From contig NZ_CP102246.1 in assembly GCF_024599795.1 (NCBI RefSeq), forward strand, positions 496,001 to 560,000: a stretch of DNA of 64,000 nucleotides. Direction: 5' to 3'. The DNA comes from Enterobacter cloacae complex sp. R_G8. GTDB taxonomy: Bacteria; Pseudomonadota; Gammaproteobacteria; Enterobacterales; Enterobacteriaceae. The notes under the pieces were generated by a model. The model saw nothing but the letters and a program-made list of their open reading frames with translations. It searched no databases and was not told the origin of the DNA. Of this stretch, positions 55,211-64,000 are shown piece after piece. The position numbers were made by a program, and so were the translations under genes. Position 1 is the stretch's first letter; each line of letters starts with the position of its first letter.

Positions 55211-55738
55211 TTGAGCACGACTAATCATGATCACCACGTTTACGTCCTGATGGGCGTTTCCGGTAGCGGTAAATCTGCCGTGGCAAGCGAAGTGGCGCAT
55301 CAACTTAATGCGGCGTTTCTTGATGGCGACTTCCTCCATCCGCGCAGCAACATCATGAAGATGGCTTCCGGCGAGCCGCTGAACGACGACGATCGTAAAC
55401 CGTGGTTACAGGCGCTGAACGATGCCGCGTTTGCCATGCAGCGCACCAATAAAGTTTCCCTGATCGTCTGCTCTGCGCTGAAAAAAACCTACCGCGACCT
55501 GCTGCGCGACGGCAACCCGAACCTCTCTTTCATCTACCTGAAAGGCGATTTCGAGGTCATTGAAAGCCGTCTCAAGGCGCGTAAAGGCCACTTCTTCAAA
55601 ACCCAGATGCTGGTCACACAGTTCGAAGCGCTGCAGGAGCCGGGTGAAGATGAAAAAGACGTCTTAGTGGTTGATATCGATCAGTCACTGGAGGGTGTTG
55701 TTGCCAGCACCATCGAGGTCATTAACAAAAGGCAGTAA
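55211..55738 (+). CDS. gntK: GntK, gluconate kinase
   Basis: 175 residues from a TTG start at 55211 preceded by GAGGGA; the earlier TTG at 55193 lies inside the GntR operator. Walker A GVSGSGKSAVA near the N-terminus and FLDGDFLHP, the gluconate/ATP region. Converts gluconate to 6-phosphogluconate for the Entner-Doudoroff and pentose phosphate routes. gntU follows after 3 bp. Confidence 0.96.
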   Translation: MSTTNHDHHVYVLMGVSGSGKSAVASEVAHQLNAAFLDGDFLHPRSNIMKMASGEPLNDDDRKPWLQALNDAAFAMQRTNKVSLIVCSALKKTYRDLLRDGNPNLSFIYLKGDFEVIESRLKARKGHFFKTQMLVTQFEALQEPGEDEKDVLVVDIDQSLEGVVASTIEVINKRQ

Positions 55739-55741
55739 GTT

Positions 55742-57082
55742 TTGAGTACATTAACGCTAGTGTTGACAGCAGTGGGTTCGGTATTGCTGCTGCTGTTTTT
55801 AGTGATGAAAGCGCGTATGCATGCTTTTGTTGCTTTGATGGTGGTTTCTATTGGTGCAGGTCTCTTTTCCGGTATGCCGCTCGACAAGATCGCTGCGACG
55901 ATGGAAAAAGGGATGGGGGGCACACTGGGCTTCCTGGCTATTGTGGTCGCGCTGGGCGCGATGTTTGGCAAGATCCTGCATGAGACGGGCGCGGTCGACC
56001 AGATTGCCGTCAAGATGCTGAAATCGTTTGGTCACAGTCGTGCACACTATGCGATTGGCCTGGCCGGTCTGATCTGCGCGCTACCGTTGTTCTTTGAAGT
56101 GGCCGTGGTGCTGCTGATTAGCGTGGCGTTCTCCATGGCGCGCCATACCGGTACTAACCTTGTGAAGCTGGTTATTCCGCTGTTTGCGGGCGTGGCGGCG
56201 GCGGCGGCGTTTCTCCTGCCGGGACCGGCACCGATGCTGCTGGCTTCCCAGATGCACGCTGACTTTGGCTGGATGATCCTGATTGGCCTGTGCGCGGCAA
56301 TCCCGGGAATGATTATCGCCGGTCCGCTGTGGGGCAACTTCATCAGCCGCTACGTTGAACTGCATATTCCTGATGATATTACCGAGCCGCACCTGGGCGA
56401 AGGTAAAATGCCGTCCTTCGGCTTCAGCCTGTCTCTGATCCTGCTGCCGCTGGTGCTGGTGGGTCTGAAAACCATTGCCGCGCGCTTTGTACCGGTGGGC
56501 TCTACCGCGTACGAATGGTTCGAATTTATCGGTCACCCGTTCACCGCGATCCTGGTGGCGTGCCTGGTGGCGATTTATGGCCTGGCGATGCGTCAGGGGA
56601 TGCCGAAAGACCGCGTGATGGAAATCTGCGGCGCTGCGCTGCAGCCAGCGGGTATTATCCTGCTGGTGATCGGTGCGGGCGGTGTGTTCAAACAGGTGCT
56701 GGTGGATTCCGGTGTTGGTCCGGCACTGGGTGAAGCGCTGACCGGAATGGGTCTGCCCATCGCGGTGACCTGCTTCGTGCTGGCGGCGGCGGTGCGTATC
56801 ATTCAGGGCTCTGCGACTGTTGCCTGTTTAACGGCGGTTGGCCTGGTGATGCCGGTGATTGAACAGCTTAACTACTCCGGTGCGCAGATGGCGGCGCTGT
56901 CTATCTGTATCGCGGGTGGCTCGATTGTGGTGTCGCACGTGAACGACGCAGGCTTCTGGCTGTTCGGTAAATTTACCGGTGCCACTGAAGCGCAAACCCT
57001 GAAAACCTGGACGCTGATGGAAACTATCCTCGGCACCACGGGCGCGATTGTCGGGATGATTGCGTTTACGCTGCTGAGCTAA
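55742..57082 (+). CDS. gntU: GntU, low-affinity gluconate permease
   Basis: 446 residues from a TTG start, the length of E. coli GntU, which it matches closely. GntP-family, 12 or more helices (ALPLFFEVAVVLLISVAF, PGPAPMLLASQ, GSATVACLTAVGLVMP). Moves gluconate across the inner membrane with protons. Second gene of gntKU. Confidence 0.96.
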   Translation: MSTLTLVLTAVGSVLLLLFLVMKARMHAFVALMVVSIGAGLFSGMPLDKIAATMEKGMGGTLGFLAIVVALGAMFGKILHETGAVDQIAVKMLKSFGHSRAHYAIGLAGLICALPLFFEVAVVLLISVAFSMARHTGTNLVKLVIPLFAGVAAAAAFLLPGPAPMLLASQMHADFGWMILIGLCAAIPGMIIAGPLWGNFISRYVELHIPDDITEPHLGEGKMPSFGFSLSLILLPLVLVGLKTIAARFVPVGSTAYEWFEFIGHPFTAILVACLVAIYGLAMRQGMPKDRVMEICGAALQPAGIILLVIGAGGVFKQVLVDSGVGPALGEALTGMGLPIAVTCFVLAAAVRIIQGSATVACLTAVGLVMPVIEQLNYSGAQMAALSICIAGGSIVVSHVNDAGFWLFGKFTGATEAQTLKTWTLMETILGTTGAIVGMIAFTLLS

Positions 57083-57094
57083 CCCCGATTTTCG

Positions 57095-57115
57095 CCCTCT
57101 CCCACGGGGAGAGGG
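57095..57115. repeat. CCCTCTCCC palindrome after gntU
   Basis: CCCTCTCCC-N3-GGGAGAGGG without flanks, 12 bp past the gntU stop and just before a second, different hairpin. Confidence 0.85.
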
Positions 57116-57126
57116 AGCAAACACTA

Positions 57127-57158
57127 AAAACGGCAATCAAGGATTGCCGTTTTGCTTT
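57127..57158. terminator. Two-way terminator between gntU and yhgN
   Basis: AAAACGGCAATC (57127-57138), three bases, GATTGCCGTTTT (57142-57153), followed by GCTTTT. The A/T ends let it serve both gntU (+) and yhgN (-). Confidence 0.9.
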
Positions 57159-57161
57159 TAC

Positions 57162-57755
57162 CTAGCCCTTCATCCACGCCCGGATCCCGTCCAGGAACAT
57201 CTGCGTCGCCATCATCACCAGAATCAGCCCCATCAAACGTTCCAGCGCATTGACCCCTTTCTCGCCCAGCAGGCGCAGGAACAGCGACGACTGCAGCAGG
57301 ATGATGAACGTTCCGCCCCAGGCAATCAGCAGGGCAATCACCAGATGGCTCATCTGGTTGGGATACTGATGCGACAGGAGCATCAATGTGGCCAGAATGG
57401 TCGGCCCGGCGACCAGCGGGATCGCCAGCGGTACGATAAACGGCTCTTCACCCGCCGGCAGGCCGCTGCTGCCCCCTTCGGCGCTCGGGAAAATCATCTT
57501 AATGGCAATCAGGAACAGAATAATCCCGCCGGAAATCGAAACGGTTTCGGCGCGCAGATTCAGGAAGGCAAGAATTTTTTCCCCGGCAAACAGGAAGATA
57601 AACATCACCAGCAGGGCGATAAGCAGCTCGCGGATCATGATCGCCCGTCGGCGCTTGGGTTCGGTGTGCTTCAGCACCGACATGAAGATCGGCAGGTTTC
57701 CCAGAGGATCCATTATCAGGATCAATAAAACCGCCGCAGAAATGATTTCACTCAT
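57162..57755 (-). CDS. yhgN: YhgN, MarC-family membrane protein
   Basis: 197 residues with six helices (LLILIMDPLGNLPIF, VPLAIPLVAGPTILATLML). MarC/YhgN family; not an established drug exporter, function unknown. Divergent from asd with a 177-bp shared promoter gap. Confidence 0.94.
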   Translation of the reverse strand: MSEIISAAVLLILIMDPLGNLPIFMSVLKHTEPKRRRAIMIRELLIALLVMFIFLFAGEKILAFLNLRAETVSISGGIILFLIAIKMIFPSAEGGSSGLPAGEEPFIVPLAIPLVAGPTILATLMLLSHQYPNQMSHLVIALLIAWGGTFIILLQSSLFLRLLGEKGVNALERLMGLILVMMATQMFLDGIRAWMKG

Positions 57756-57932
57756 GTAAATTAGCCCTGAATTTCTCTATGGTTATTAGGATGATTAGCT
57801 CTTTTTCTGATTGCCGGGCAATCATCGATTAATTTCGCTTGCGACTTTGGCAGCATTTTGTAATGTGAAGCATATCCCAGTTCAATACTGGCTTGCACAA
57901 TCAGCACACACCCTCTGCAGGAAACAAATGCT

Positions 57933-59036
57933 ATGAAAAACGTTGGTTTTATCGGCTGGCGCGGTATGGTCGGCTCTGTACTCATGCAACGCATGGTTGA
58001 AGAGCGCGATTTCGACGCTATCCGCCCGGTCTTCTTCTCCACTTCCCAGCTCGGCCAGGCTGCACCGTCCTTTGGTGGTACCACAGGGACGTTGCAGGAT
58101 GCTTACGATCTGGAAGCGCTGAAGGCACTCGACATTATTGTGACCTGCCAGGGCGGCGATTATACCAACGAAATCTATCCAAAGCTGCGTGAAAGCGGCT
58201 GGCAGGGCTACTGGATTGACGCGGCCTCTTCGCTGCGCATGAAAGACGATGCCATCATCATTCTCGACCCGGTGAACCAGGACGTGATCACCAAAGGCCT
58301 CAACAACGGCGTGAAAACCTTTGTCGGCGGTAACTGTACCGTCAGCCTGATGCTGATGTCCCTCGGCGGCCTGTTCGCACAGGACCTGGTGGAGTGGGTC
58401 TCCGTGGCGACCTACCAGGCCGCGTCCGGCGGCGGTGCGCGTCATATGCGTGAACTGCTGACCCAAATGGGCCAGCTGCACCACAGCGTTGCGGCCGAGC
58501 TGGCAAACCCGGCGTCCGCAATCCTCGATATCGAGCGTAAAGTCACCGAGTTGACCCGCAGCGGCGAACTGCCGGTGGATAACTTTGGCGTACCGCTGGC
58601 CGGTGGCCTGATCCCGTGGATCGACAAACAGCTGGATAACGGCCAGACCCGTGAAGAGTGGAAGGGTCAGGCTGAGACCAACAAAATCCTCAATACCGCG
58701 AACACCATTCCGGTTGACGGTCTGTGCGTACGTATCGGCGCGCTGCGCTGCCATAGCCAGGCCTTCACCATTAAACTGAAAAAAGATGTGTCTATTCCGA
58801 CCGTGGAAGAGCTGCTCGCCGCGCACAACCCGTGGGCGAAAGTAGTGCCAAACGATCGCGATATCACCATGCGCGAACTGACGCCAGCGGCCGTCACCGG
58901 CACGCTGACCACGCCGGTAGGGCGTCTGCGTAAGCTGAACATGGGGCCAGAGTTCCTCTCCGCGTTCACCGTGGGTGACCAGCTCCTGTGGGGCGCCGCC
59001 GAGCCGCTACGCCGCATGCTGCGCCAACTGGCGTAA
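57933..59036 (+). CDS. asd: Asd, aspartate-semialdehyde dehydrogenase
   Basis: 367 residues, the E. coli length. NADPH-binding [13 protein letters not shown] at the N-terminus; catalytic Cys in [12 protein letters not shown] (about residue 135); His in [12 protein letters not shown]. Makes aspartate semialdehyde for lysine, diaminopimelate, methionine and threonine. A strong terminator follows, so glgB has its own promoter. Confidence 0.98.
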   Translation: MKNVGFIGWRGMVGSVLMQRMVEERDFDAIRPVFFSTSQLGQAAPSFGGTTGTLQDAYDLEALKALDIIVTCQGGDYTNEIYPKLRESGWQGYWIDAASSLRMKDDAIIILDPVNQDVITKGLNNGVKTFVGGNCTVSLMLMSLGGLFAQDLVEWVSVATYQAASGGGARHMRELLTQMGQLHHSVAAELANPASAILDIERKVTELTRSGELPVDNFGVPLAGGLIPWIDKQLDNGQTREEWKGQAETNKILNTANTIPVDGLCVRIGALRCHSQAFTIKLKKDVSIPTVEELLAAHNPWAKVVPNDRDITMRELTPAAVTGTLTTPVGRLRKLNMGPEFLSAFTVGDQLLWGAAEPLRRMLRQLA

Positions 59037-59052
59037 TAATTTGTTAACTACC

Positions 59053-59078
59053 GGGGGTGATTTTCACCCCCTTTTTTT
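59053..59078 (+). terminator. asd terminator
   Basis: GGGGGTGA-TTT-TCACCCCC with seven T residues after it, 16 bp past the asd stop. Confidence 0.95.
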
Positions 59079-59267
59079 GCGTACTACATGGAGTAAAACG
59101 CGTATGTCTTATTTTTTATCAGGAGTCATGTAGAGCGTTGGCTATGCTTTAAGGAAGAGTCATTTCTTACCTGAGGTTAGGACGGGACTAAGTGGAAGCC
59201 CGTTCAGGTCACATTAAAGTCGTCCCAGGCGCTTAAAAAGGGCGACATAAAAAACAGGATGAATACC

Positions 59268-61454
59268 ATGTCCGATCGTGTGGATAGAGACGTGATTAAT
59301 GCGCTTATTGCGGGTCATTTTGCCGACCCCTTTTCTGTGCTGGGGATGCACCAAACAGAGGCGGGACTGGAAGTCCGTGCGCTGTTACCGGATGCCACAG
59401 AAGTGTGGGTTATCGAACCTAAAACCGGCCGCAAGGTAGGCAATCTGGAATGCCTCGACTCGCGTGGCTTCTTCTCGGGCGTCATGCCCCGTCGTAAAAA
59501 CCCTTTTCGTTATCAACTCGCCGTCATCTGGCACGGTCAGCAAAACCTGATCGACGATCCCTACAGTTTTGGTCCGCTGTTACAGGAGATGGATGCCTGG
59601 CTGCTGTCTGAAGGTACCCATTTACGCCCGTACGAAACGCTGGGCGCCCATGCGGATACGATGGACGGCATCACCGGCACGCGGTTTGCCGTGTGGGCAC
59701 CTAACGCCCGGCGCGTCTCCGTTGTCGGGCAGTTCAACTACTGGGATGGTCGCCGTCATCCGATGCGCCTGCGTCGGGAAACGGGCATCTGGGAGCTGTT
59801 CATCCCCGGCGCGCAAAACGGTCAGCTCTATAAATTTGAGATGATCGACGCCCACGGAAAGCTGCGCATTAAAGCGGACCCGTACGCGTTCGAAGCGCAG
59901 ATGCGCCCGGATACTGCCTCGCTGATTTGCGGGCTGCCGGAAAAAGTGGTGCAGAGCGAGGAGCGCAAACAGGCCAACCGTTTCGATGCCCCCATCTCCG
60001 TGTATGAAGTGCATCTCGGATCCTGGCGACGCCACACCGATAACAACTTCTGGCTCAGCTACCGGGAGCTTGCCGATCAGCTGGTGCCGTATGCCAAATG
60101 GATGGGCTTTACCCACCTTGAGCTGCTGCCAGTTAATGAGCATCCATTTGATGGAAGCTGGGGCTACCAGCCAACCGGGTTGTATGCCCCGACGCGCCGT
60201 TTCGGCACGCGCGACGACTTTCGCTATTTTATCAATGCCGCACACGCCGCCGGGCTGAACGTGATCCTCGACTGGGTGCCAGGCCATTTTCCGTCTGATG
60301 ACTTTGGTCTGTCCGAGTTTGACGGTACGAAGCTGTACGAGCACAGCGACCCGCGCGAAGGCTATCACCAGGACTGGAACACGCTTATCTACAACTACGG
60401 TCGCCGTGAAGTCGCGAACTACCTCGTCGGGAATGCGCTGTACTGGATCGAACGTTTTGGCATTGATGCCCTGCGCGTGGATGCGGTGGCATCGATGATT
60501 TACCGCGACTACAGCCGTAAAGAGGGGGAGTGGATCCCGAACGAATATGGCGGTCGTGAAAACCTGGAAGCCATCGAATTTTTGCGCAGCACCAACCGCA
60601 TTATTGGCGAGCAGGTTGAGGGCGCGGTGACGATGGCGGAAGAGTCGACTGACTTTGCCGGTGTTTCGCGTCCACCGTCCATGGGGGGCCTGGGCTTCTG
60701 GTACAAGTGGAACCTGGGCTGGATGCACGACACGCTCGACTATATGAAGCTCGACCCGGTCTATCGTCAGTACCATCACGACAAACTCACCTTCGGGCTG
60801 CTCTACAACTACACCGAAAACTTCATGCTGCCGCTGTCGCACGATGAAGTGGTGCACGGTAAAAAATCCATCCTCGACCGGATGCCGGGCGACGCGTGGC
60901 AGAAGTTCGCCAACCTGCGCGCCTACTACGGCTGGATGTTCGCCTTCCCGGGCAAAAAACTGCTGTTTATGGGCAACGAGTTCGCCCAGGGGCGGGAGTG
61001 GAACCACGATACCAGCCTCGACTGGCATCTGCTGGAAGGGGGCGATAACTGGCATCACGGCGTACAGCGACTGGTGCGTGACCTTAACCTGACCTACCGC
61101 CACCATAAAGCGCTGCACGAGCTGGATTTCGATCCCTACGGTTTTGAGTGGCTGGTGGTGGACGACAACGAACGCTCGGTGTTTGTCTTTGTGCGCCGGG
61201 ATAAAGCGGGCAACGAGATTATTGTCGCCAGCAACTTTACGCCGGTACCCCGTCATCATTACCGCTTTGGCATTAATCAGGCCGGTAAGTGGCGCGAAAT
61301 CCTCAACACCGATTCCATGCATTACCACGGCAGCAATGCCGGTAACGGCGGATGGGTCCAGAGCGATGCCATCGAAAGCCACGGGCGCCCCAACTCTCTG
61401 AGCCTGACGCTGCCGCCGCTCGGTACCATCTGGCTGGTGCGGGAGGGCGAATGA
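59268..61454 (+). CDS. glgB: GlgB, 1,4-alpha-glucan branching enzyme
   Basis: 728 residues from the ATG at 59268; the ATG three codons earlier overlaps the AGGA ribosome site. N-terminal CBM48 modules, then a GH13 barrel: [15 protein letters not shown] holds the nucleophile Asp, TMAEEST the acid Glu, [12 protein letters not shown] the third Asp. Adds alpha-1,6 branches to glycogen. The 189-bp gap to asd holds short GC hairpins and the promoter. Overlaps glgX by 4 bp. Confidence 0.97.
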   Translation: MSDRVDRDVINALIAGHFADPFSVLGMHQTEAGLEVRALLPDATEVWVIEPKTGRKVGNLECLDSRGFFSGVMPRRKNPFRYQLAVIWHGQQNLIDDPYSFGPLLQEMDAWLLSEGTHLRPYETLGAHADTMDGITGTRFAVWAPNARRVSVVGQFNYWDGRRHPMRLRRETGIWELFIPGAQNGQLYKFEMIDAHGKLRIKADPYAFEAQMRPDTASLICGLPEKVVQSEERKQANRFDAPISVYEVHLGSWRRHTDNNFWLSYRELADQLVPYAKWMGFTHLELLPVNEHPFDGSWGYQPTGLYAPTRRFGTRDDFRYFINAAHAAGLNVILDWVPGHFPSDDFGLSEFDGTKLYEHSDPREGYHQDWNTLIYNYGRREVANYLVGNALYWIERFGIDALRVDAVASMIYRDYSRKEGEWIPNEYGGRENLEAIEFLRSTNRIIGEQVEGAVTMAEESTDFAGVSRPPSMGGLGFWYKWNLGWMHDTLDYMKLDPVYRQYHHDKLTFGLLYNYTENFMLPLSHDEVVHGKKSILDRMPGDAWQKFANLRAYYGWMFAFPGKKLLFMGNEFAQGREWNHDTSLDWHLLEGGDNWHHGVQRLVRDLNLTYRHHKALHELDFDPYGFEWLVVDDNERSVFVFVRRDKAGNEIIVASNFTPVPRHHYRFGINQAGKWREILNTDSMHYHGSNAGNGGWVQSDAIESHGRPNSLSLTLPPLGTIWLVREGE

Positions 61455-63424
61455 CGCAGCTTACGGCAGGTAAACCCGAACCGCTCGGGGCGAGTTATGA
61501 CGGAAAGGGGGTCAATTTCACCCTCTTTTCTGCTCACGCGGAGCGGGTCGAACTCTGTGTTTTTGATGGTGAAGGTAACGAACATCGTTACGATTTACCG
61601 GCACGCACCGGGGATACCTGGCACGGCTACCTGGCCGGCGGGCGGCCTGGAATGCACTACGGTTTTCGCGTTCATGGTCCCTGGGAGCCTTCTCAGGGGC
61701 ACTGGTTTAACCCGGCGAAGCTGCTGATTGATCCTTGTGCCCACCGCGTGGAGGGCGAATTTAAAGATGACCCGATTTTCCACGTCGGCTATGGGGAACC
61801 TGACCACCGCGACAGCGCCCATATCGTCCCGAAAAGCGTGGTGGTGGGTGACCACTACGACTGGGAAGACGATGCCCCGCCGGGCACGCCGTGGGGCAAC
61901 ACCGTTATATATGAGGCCCATGTAAAAGGGCTGACCTACCTCCATCCGTCTATCCCCAAAGAGATGCGCGGCACCTATAAGGCGCTCGGCCATCCGACCA
62001 TGATCGCCTATCTGAAACACCTCGGGATCACCGCTCTTGAGTTGTTGCCCATCGCCCATTTCGCCAGCGAGCCTCGCCTGCAGCGGCTGGGGCTGAGCAA
62101 CTACTGGGGCTACAACCCGCTGGCAATGTTTGCGCTCGACCCGCGCTATGCCGTCAACCCGGACAAGGCGCGGGATGAGTTTCGCGATGCGGTGAAGGCG
62201 CTTCATGCGGCGGGTATCGAAGTGATTCTGGACGTGGTGCTGAACCACAGCGCGGAAAGCGATCTCGACGGCCCGACGCTCTCCATGCGCGGAATTGATA
62301 ACCGTAGCTATTATTGGATCAGAGAGGATGGTGATTACCACAACTGGACCGGTTGCGGTAACACGCTCAACCTCAGCCATCCGGCGGTGACGCATTTTGC
62401 TTACGAATGCCTGAAATATTGGGTGGAAACGTTCCATGTTGACGGTTTTCGTTTCGACCTGGCACCGGTGATGGGACGCACGCCGGCGTTCAGCCAGCAG
62501 GCGCCGCTGTTTGAGGCGATAAGAAACTGTCCGGTGCTCTCGCAGGTGAAGCTGATTGCCGAGCCGTGGGATATTGGTGAAGGCGGCTACCAGGTGGGCA
62601 ATTTCCCACCGCTGTTTGCCGAGTGGAACGACCATTATCGCGATGCTGTACGCCGATTCTGGCTGGCGCGAAATCTGTCTCTGGGGGAGTTCGCCGGACG
62701 CTTTGCCGCTTCCAGCGATCTGTTTAAACGCGATGGCAAACGACCTTCTGCCACCGTCAACCTGGTGACCGCGCACGACGGTTTTACGCTCCGGGACTGC
62801 GTTTGTTTCAATCAGAAACACAATGAGGCAAATGGCGAGGAGAATCGCGATGGCACTAACAATAACCATAGCTTTAATCATGGTATAGAAGGGTTAGGCG
62901 GAAGCCTGGACGTTATCGAACGGCGACGTGCCAGCGTGCATGCGCTGCTGACCACGCTGCTGTTGTCGCAGGGCACGCCGATGCTGCTGGCAGGGGATGA
63001 ACATGGCCACAGCCAGCACGGTAACAACAATGCGTATTGCCAGGACAACACCTTAACCTGGCTCGACTGGGGAGAAGCGAACAGCGGTTTGATTCACTTT
63101 ACCGCGGCGCTGATCCATCTTCGCCAGCAGATCCCCGCGCTCACCGCCAACCGCTGGTGGGAGGAGGGCGACGGCAACGTTCGCTGGCTGAATCAAGACG
63201 CGCAACCGTTAAGCGCGCAAGAGTGGCAACACGGCATACCGCGCCTGCAGATCCTGCTTTCGGATCGCTGGCTGGTTACGCTGAACGCGACGGATGACGT
63301 CGCAGAGATTGTTTTACCTGACGGGGAATGGCGCGCCGTTCCCCCCTTTGCCGGAGCGGATAATCCGGTAGTAATGGCTGTCTGGCACGGGCCTGCGCAC
63401 GGAGTGTGCGTATTCCAAAGATGA
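61451..63424 (+). CDS. glgX: GlgX, glycogen debranching enzyme
   Basis: 657 residues from the ATG at 61451 (ATGA overlap), equal to E. coli GlgX; a longer frame within glgB is rejected. GH13 isoamylase type: [13 protein letters not shown] with the nucleophile Asp, LIAEPWDIG with the acid Glu, [11 protein letters not shown] with the third Asp. Removes short branches left by GlgP. Its last 30 bases hold a likely CsrA hairpin for glgC. Confidence 0.97.
   Translation: MTQLTAGKPEPLGASYDGKGVNFTLFSAHAERVELCVFDGEGNEHRYDLPARTGDTWHGYLAGGRPGMHYGFRVHGPWEPSQGHWFNPAKLLIDPCAHRVEGEFKDDPIFHVGYGEPDHRDSAHIVPKSVVVGDHYDWEDDAPPGTPWGNTVIYEAHVKGLTYLHPSIPKEMRGTYKALGHPTMIAYLKHLGITALELLPIAHFASEPRLQRLGLSNYWGYNPLAMFALDPRYAVNPDKARDEFRDAVKALHAAGIEVILDVVLNHSAESDLDGPTLSMRGIDNRSYYWIREDGDYHNWTGCGNTLNLSHPAVTHFAYECLKYWVETFHVDGFRFDLAPVMGRTPAFSQQAPLFEAIRNCPVLSQVKLIAEPWDIGEGGYQVGNFPPLFAEWNDHYRDAVRRFWLARNLSLGEFAGRFAASSDLFKRDGKRPSATVNLVTAHDGFTLRDCVCFNQKHNEANGEENRDGTNNNHSFNHGIEGLGGSLDVIERRRASVHALLTTLLLSQGTPMLLAGDEHGHSQHGNNNAYCQDNTLTWLDWGEANSGLIHFTAALIHLRQQIPALTANRWWEEGDGNVRWLNQDAQPLSAQEWQHGIPRLQILLSDRWLVTLNATDDVAEIVLPDGEWRAVPPFAGADNPVVMAVWHGPAHGVCVFQR
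63394..63412 (+). promoter_or_regulatory. Probable CsrA-binding hairpin in the glgC leader
   Basis: TGCGCAC (63394-63400) pairs with GTGCGTA (63406-63412) around the loop GGAGT, showing GGA in a hairpin loop as CsrA prefers. A second GGA lies in the glgC ribosome site (63432-63434). CsrA repression of glgC is established in E. coli, where a similar hairpin is bound. Confidence 0.7.
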
Positions 63425-63441
63425 TAAAAAAGGAGTTAGTC

Positions 63442-64000
63442 ATGGTTAGATTAGAGAAGAACGATCCCTTAATGTTGGCACGCCAGCTCCCCTTAAAAAC
63501 GGTTGCCCTGATCCTCGCGGGCGGGCGCGGAACCCGTCTGAAAGATTTGACCATCAAGCGCGCCAAGCCGGCTGTTCACTTTGGTGGTAAGTTTCGAATT
63601 ATCGATTTTGCACTGTCCAACTGCCTGAACTCCGGTATTCGCCGCATTGGCGTCATTACGCAGTATCAGTCGCACACCCTGGTGCAGCATATTCAGCGCG
63701 GCTGGTCATTCTTCAGCGAAGAGATGAATGAGTTTGTCGATCTCCTGCCTGCCCAGCAGCGTGTTCACGGTGAAAACTGGTACCGCGGCACCGCTGATGC
63801 GGTGACCCAGAACCTCGATATCATTCGCCGCTACAACGCGGAGTACATCGTGATCCTCGCCGGGGACCACATCTACAAGCAAGACTACTCCCACATGCTC
63901 ATTGACCACGTCGAAAAAGGGGCGCGCTGCACCGTGGCGTGTCTGCCGGTGCCCGTTGCTGAAGCGACGGCGTTTGGCGTGATGCACGTGGACGCGGACG
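63442..64000 (+). CDS. glgC: GlgC, glucose-1-phosphate adenylyltransferase (5' part)
   Basis: The first 186 codons are present; the gene runs off the window end. ATG at 63442 behind AAAGGAG. Nucleotidyltransferase motif [15 protein letters not shown], then [18 protein letters not shown], which includes the Lys that binds the activator fructose-1,6-bisphosphate. Makes ADP-glucose, the controlled step of glycogen synthesis. It begins 17 bp after glgX. Confidence 0.97.
   Translation, partial: MVRLEKNDPLMLARQLPLKTVALILAGGRGTRLKDLTIKRAKPAVHFGGKFRIIDFALSNCLNSGIRRIGVITQYQSHTLVQHIQRGWSFFSEEMNEFVDLLPAQQRVHGENWYRGTADAVTQNLDIIRRYNAEYIVILAGDHIYKQDYSHMLIDHVEKGARCTVACLPVPVAEATAFGVMHVDAD

Noticed and set aside
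59622..61382. 586-codon open frame antisense to glgB
   Set aside because: Same cause: shadow of a long high-GC gene. Low-complexity His/Val/Arg-rich translation without motifs.
61595..62881. 428-codon open frame antisense to glgX
   Set aside because: Contained in glgX, no family resemblance, no promoter or ribosome site seen.

Overview
This window is chromosomal DNA of an enterobacterium (Gammaproteobacteria). The proteins and gene order are close to Escherichia coli over most of its length, but the high GC content, the aryl polyene operon at the acpT locus, the extra TRAP operon and the abundant CCCTCTCCC-type intergenic repeats fit Enterobacter or a close relative (Lelliottia, Leclercia) better than E. 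coli. No rRNA, tRNA, phage, insertion sequence or CRISPR array was seen. The only RNA gene recognised is ryhB.

Layout. 1-5436 (+): 3' part of the arn operon (arnC end, arnA, arnD, arnT, arnE, arnF), which adds 4-amino-4-deoxy-L-arabinose to lipid A. 5369-19448 (-): a 17-gene, tightly coupled operon, apeC to apeR followed by acpT, encoding a type II polyketide pathway of the aryl polyene (APE) class: an aryl-activating ligase, two carrier proteins, ketosynthases with a chain-length factor, a reductase, two hot-dog dehydratases, thioesterase, sugar/acyl transfer enzymes, and LolA-like, MMPL and lipoprotein export parts. The 3' ends of arnF and acpT overlap by 68 bp. 19599-23720: the E. coli-like block yhhT, yhhS, dcrB, yhhQ, tusA. 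23726-26515 (-): a TRAP transporter (dctM, dctQ, dctP genes) lying between tusA and zntA, where E. coli has none. 26712-36798: zntA with a ZntR-type promoter, yhhN, yhhM, yhhL, rsmD, ftsYEX, rpoH, and a PuuE-like aminotransferase not found at this place in E. coli. 36995-43856: livJ, panM, livKHMGF (branched-chain amino acid uptake). 44138-49102: ugpBAECQ (glycerol-3-phosphate and glycerophosphodiester uptake). 49086-53987: yhhA, ggt, yhhY, the Fur-controlled small RNA ryhB, yhhX, yhhW. 54089-57082: gntR, gntK, gntU (gluconate use). 57162-59036: yhgN and asd. 59268-64000: glgB, glgX and the start of glgC (glycogen metabolism), cut by the window end.

Biology. The left third deals with the cell surface: lipid A modification beside an outer-membrane pigment pathway whose dedicated phosphopantetheinyl transferase, AcpT, ends the operon. 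E. coli K-12 keeps acpT without the rest. The right two thirds are conserved housekeeping and nutrient genes with recognisable control sites for ZntR, sigma-E, Lrp, PhoB, Fur, CRP, GntR and CsrA. The most notable non-coding signal is a family of palindromic repeats at six gene ends or gaps, three of them as facing pairs.
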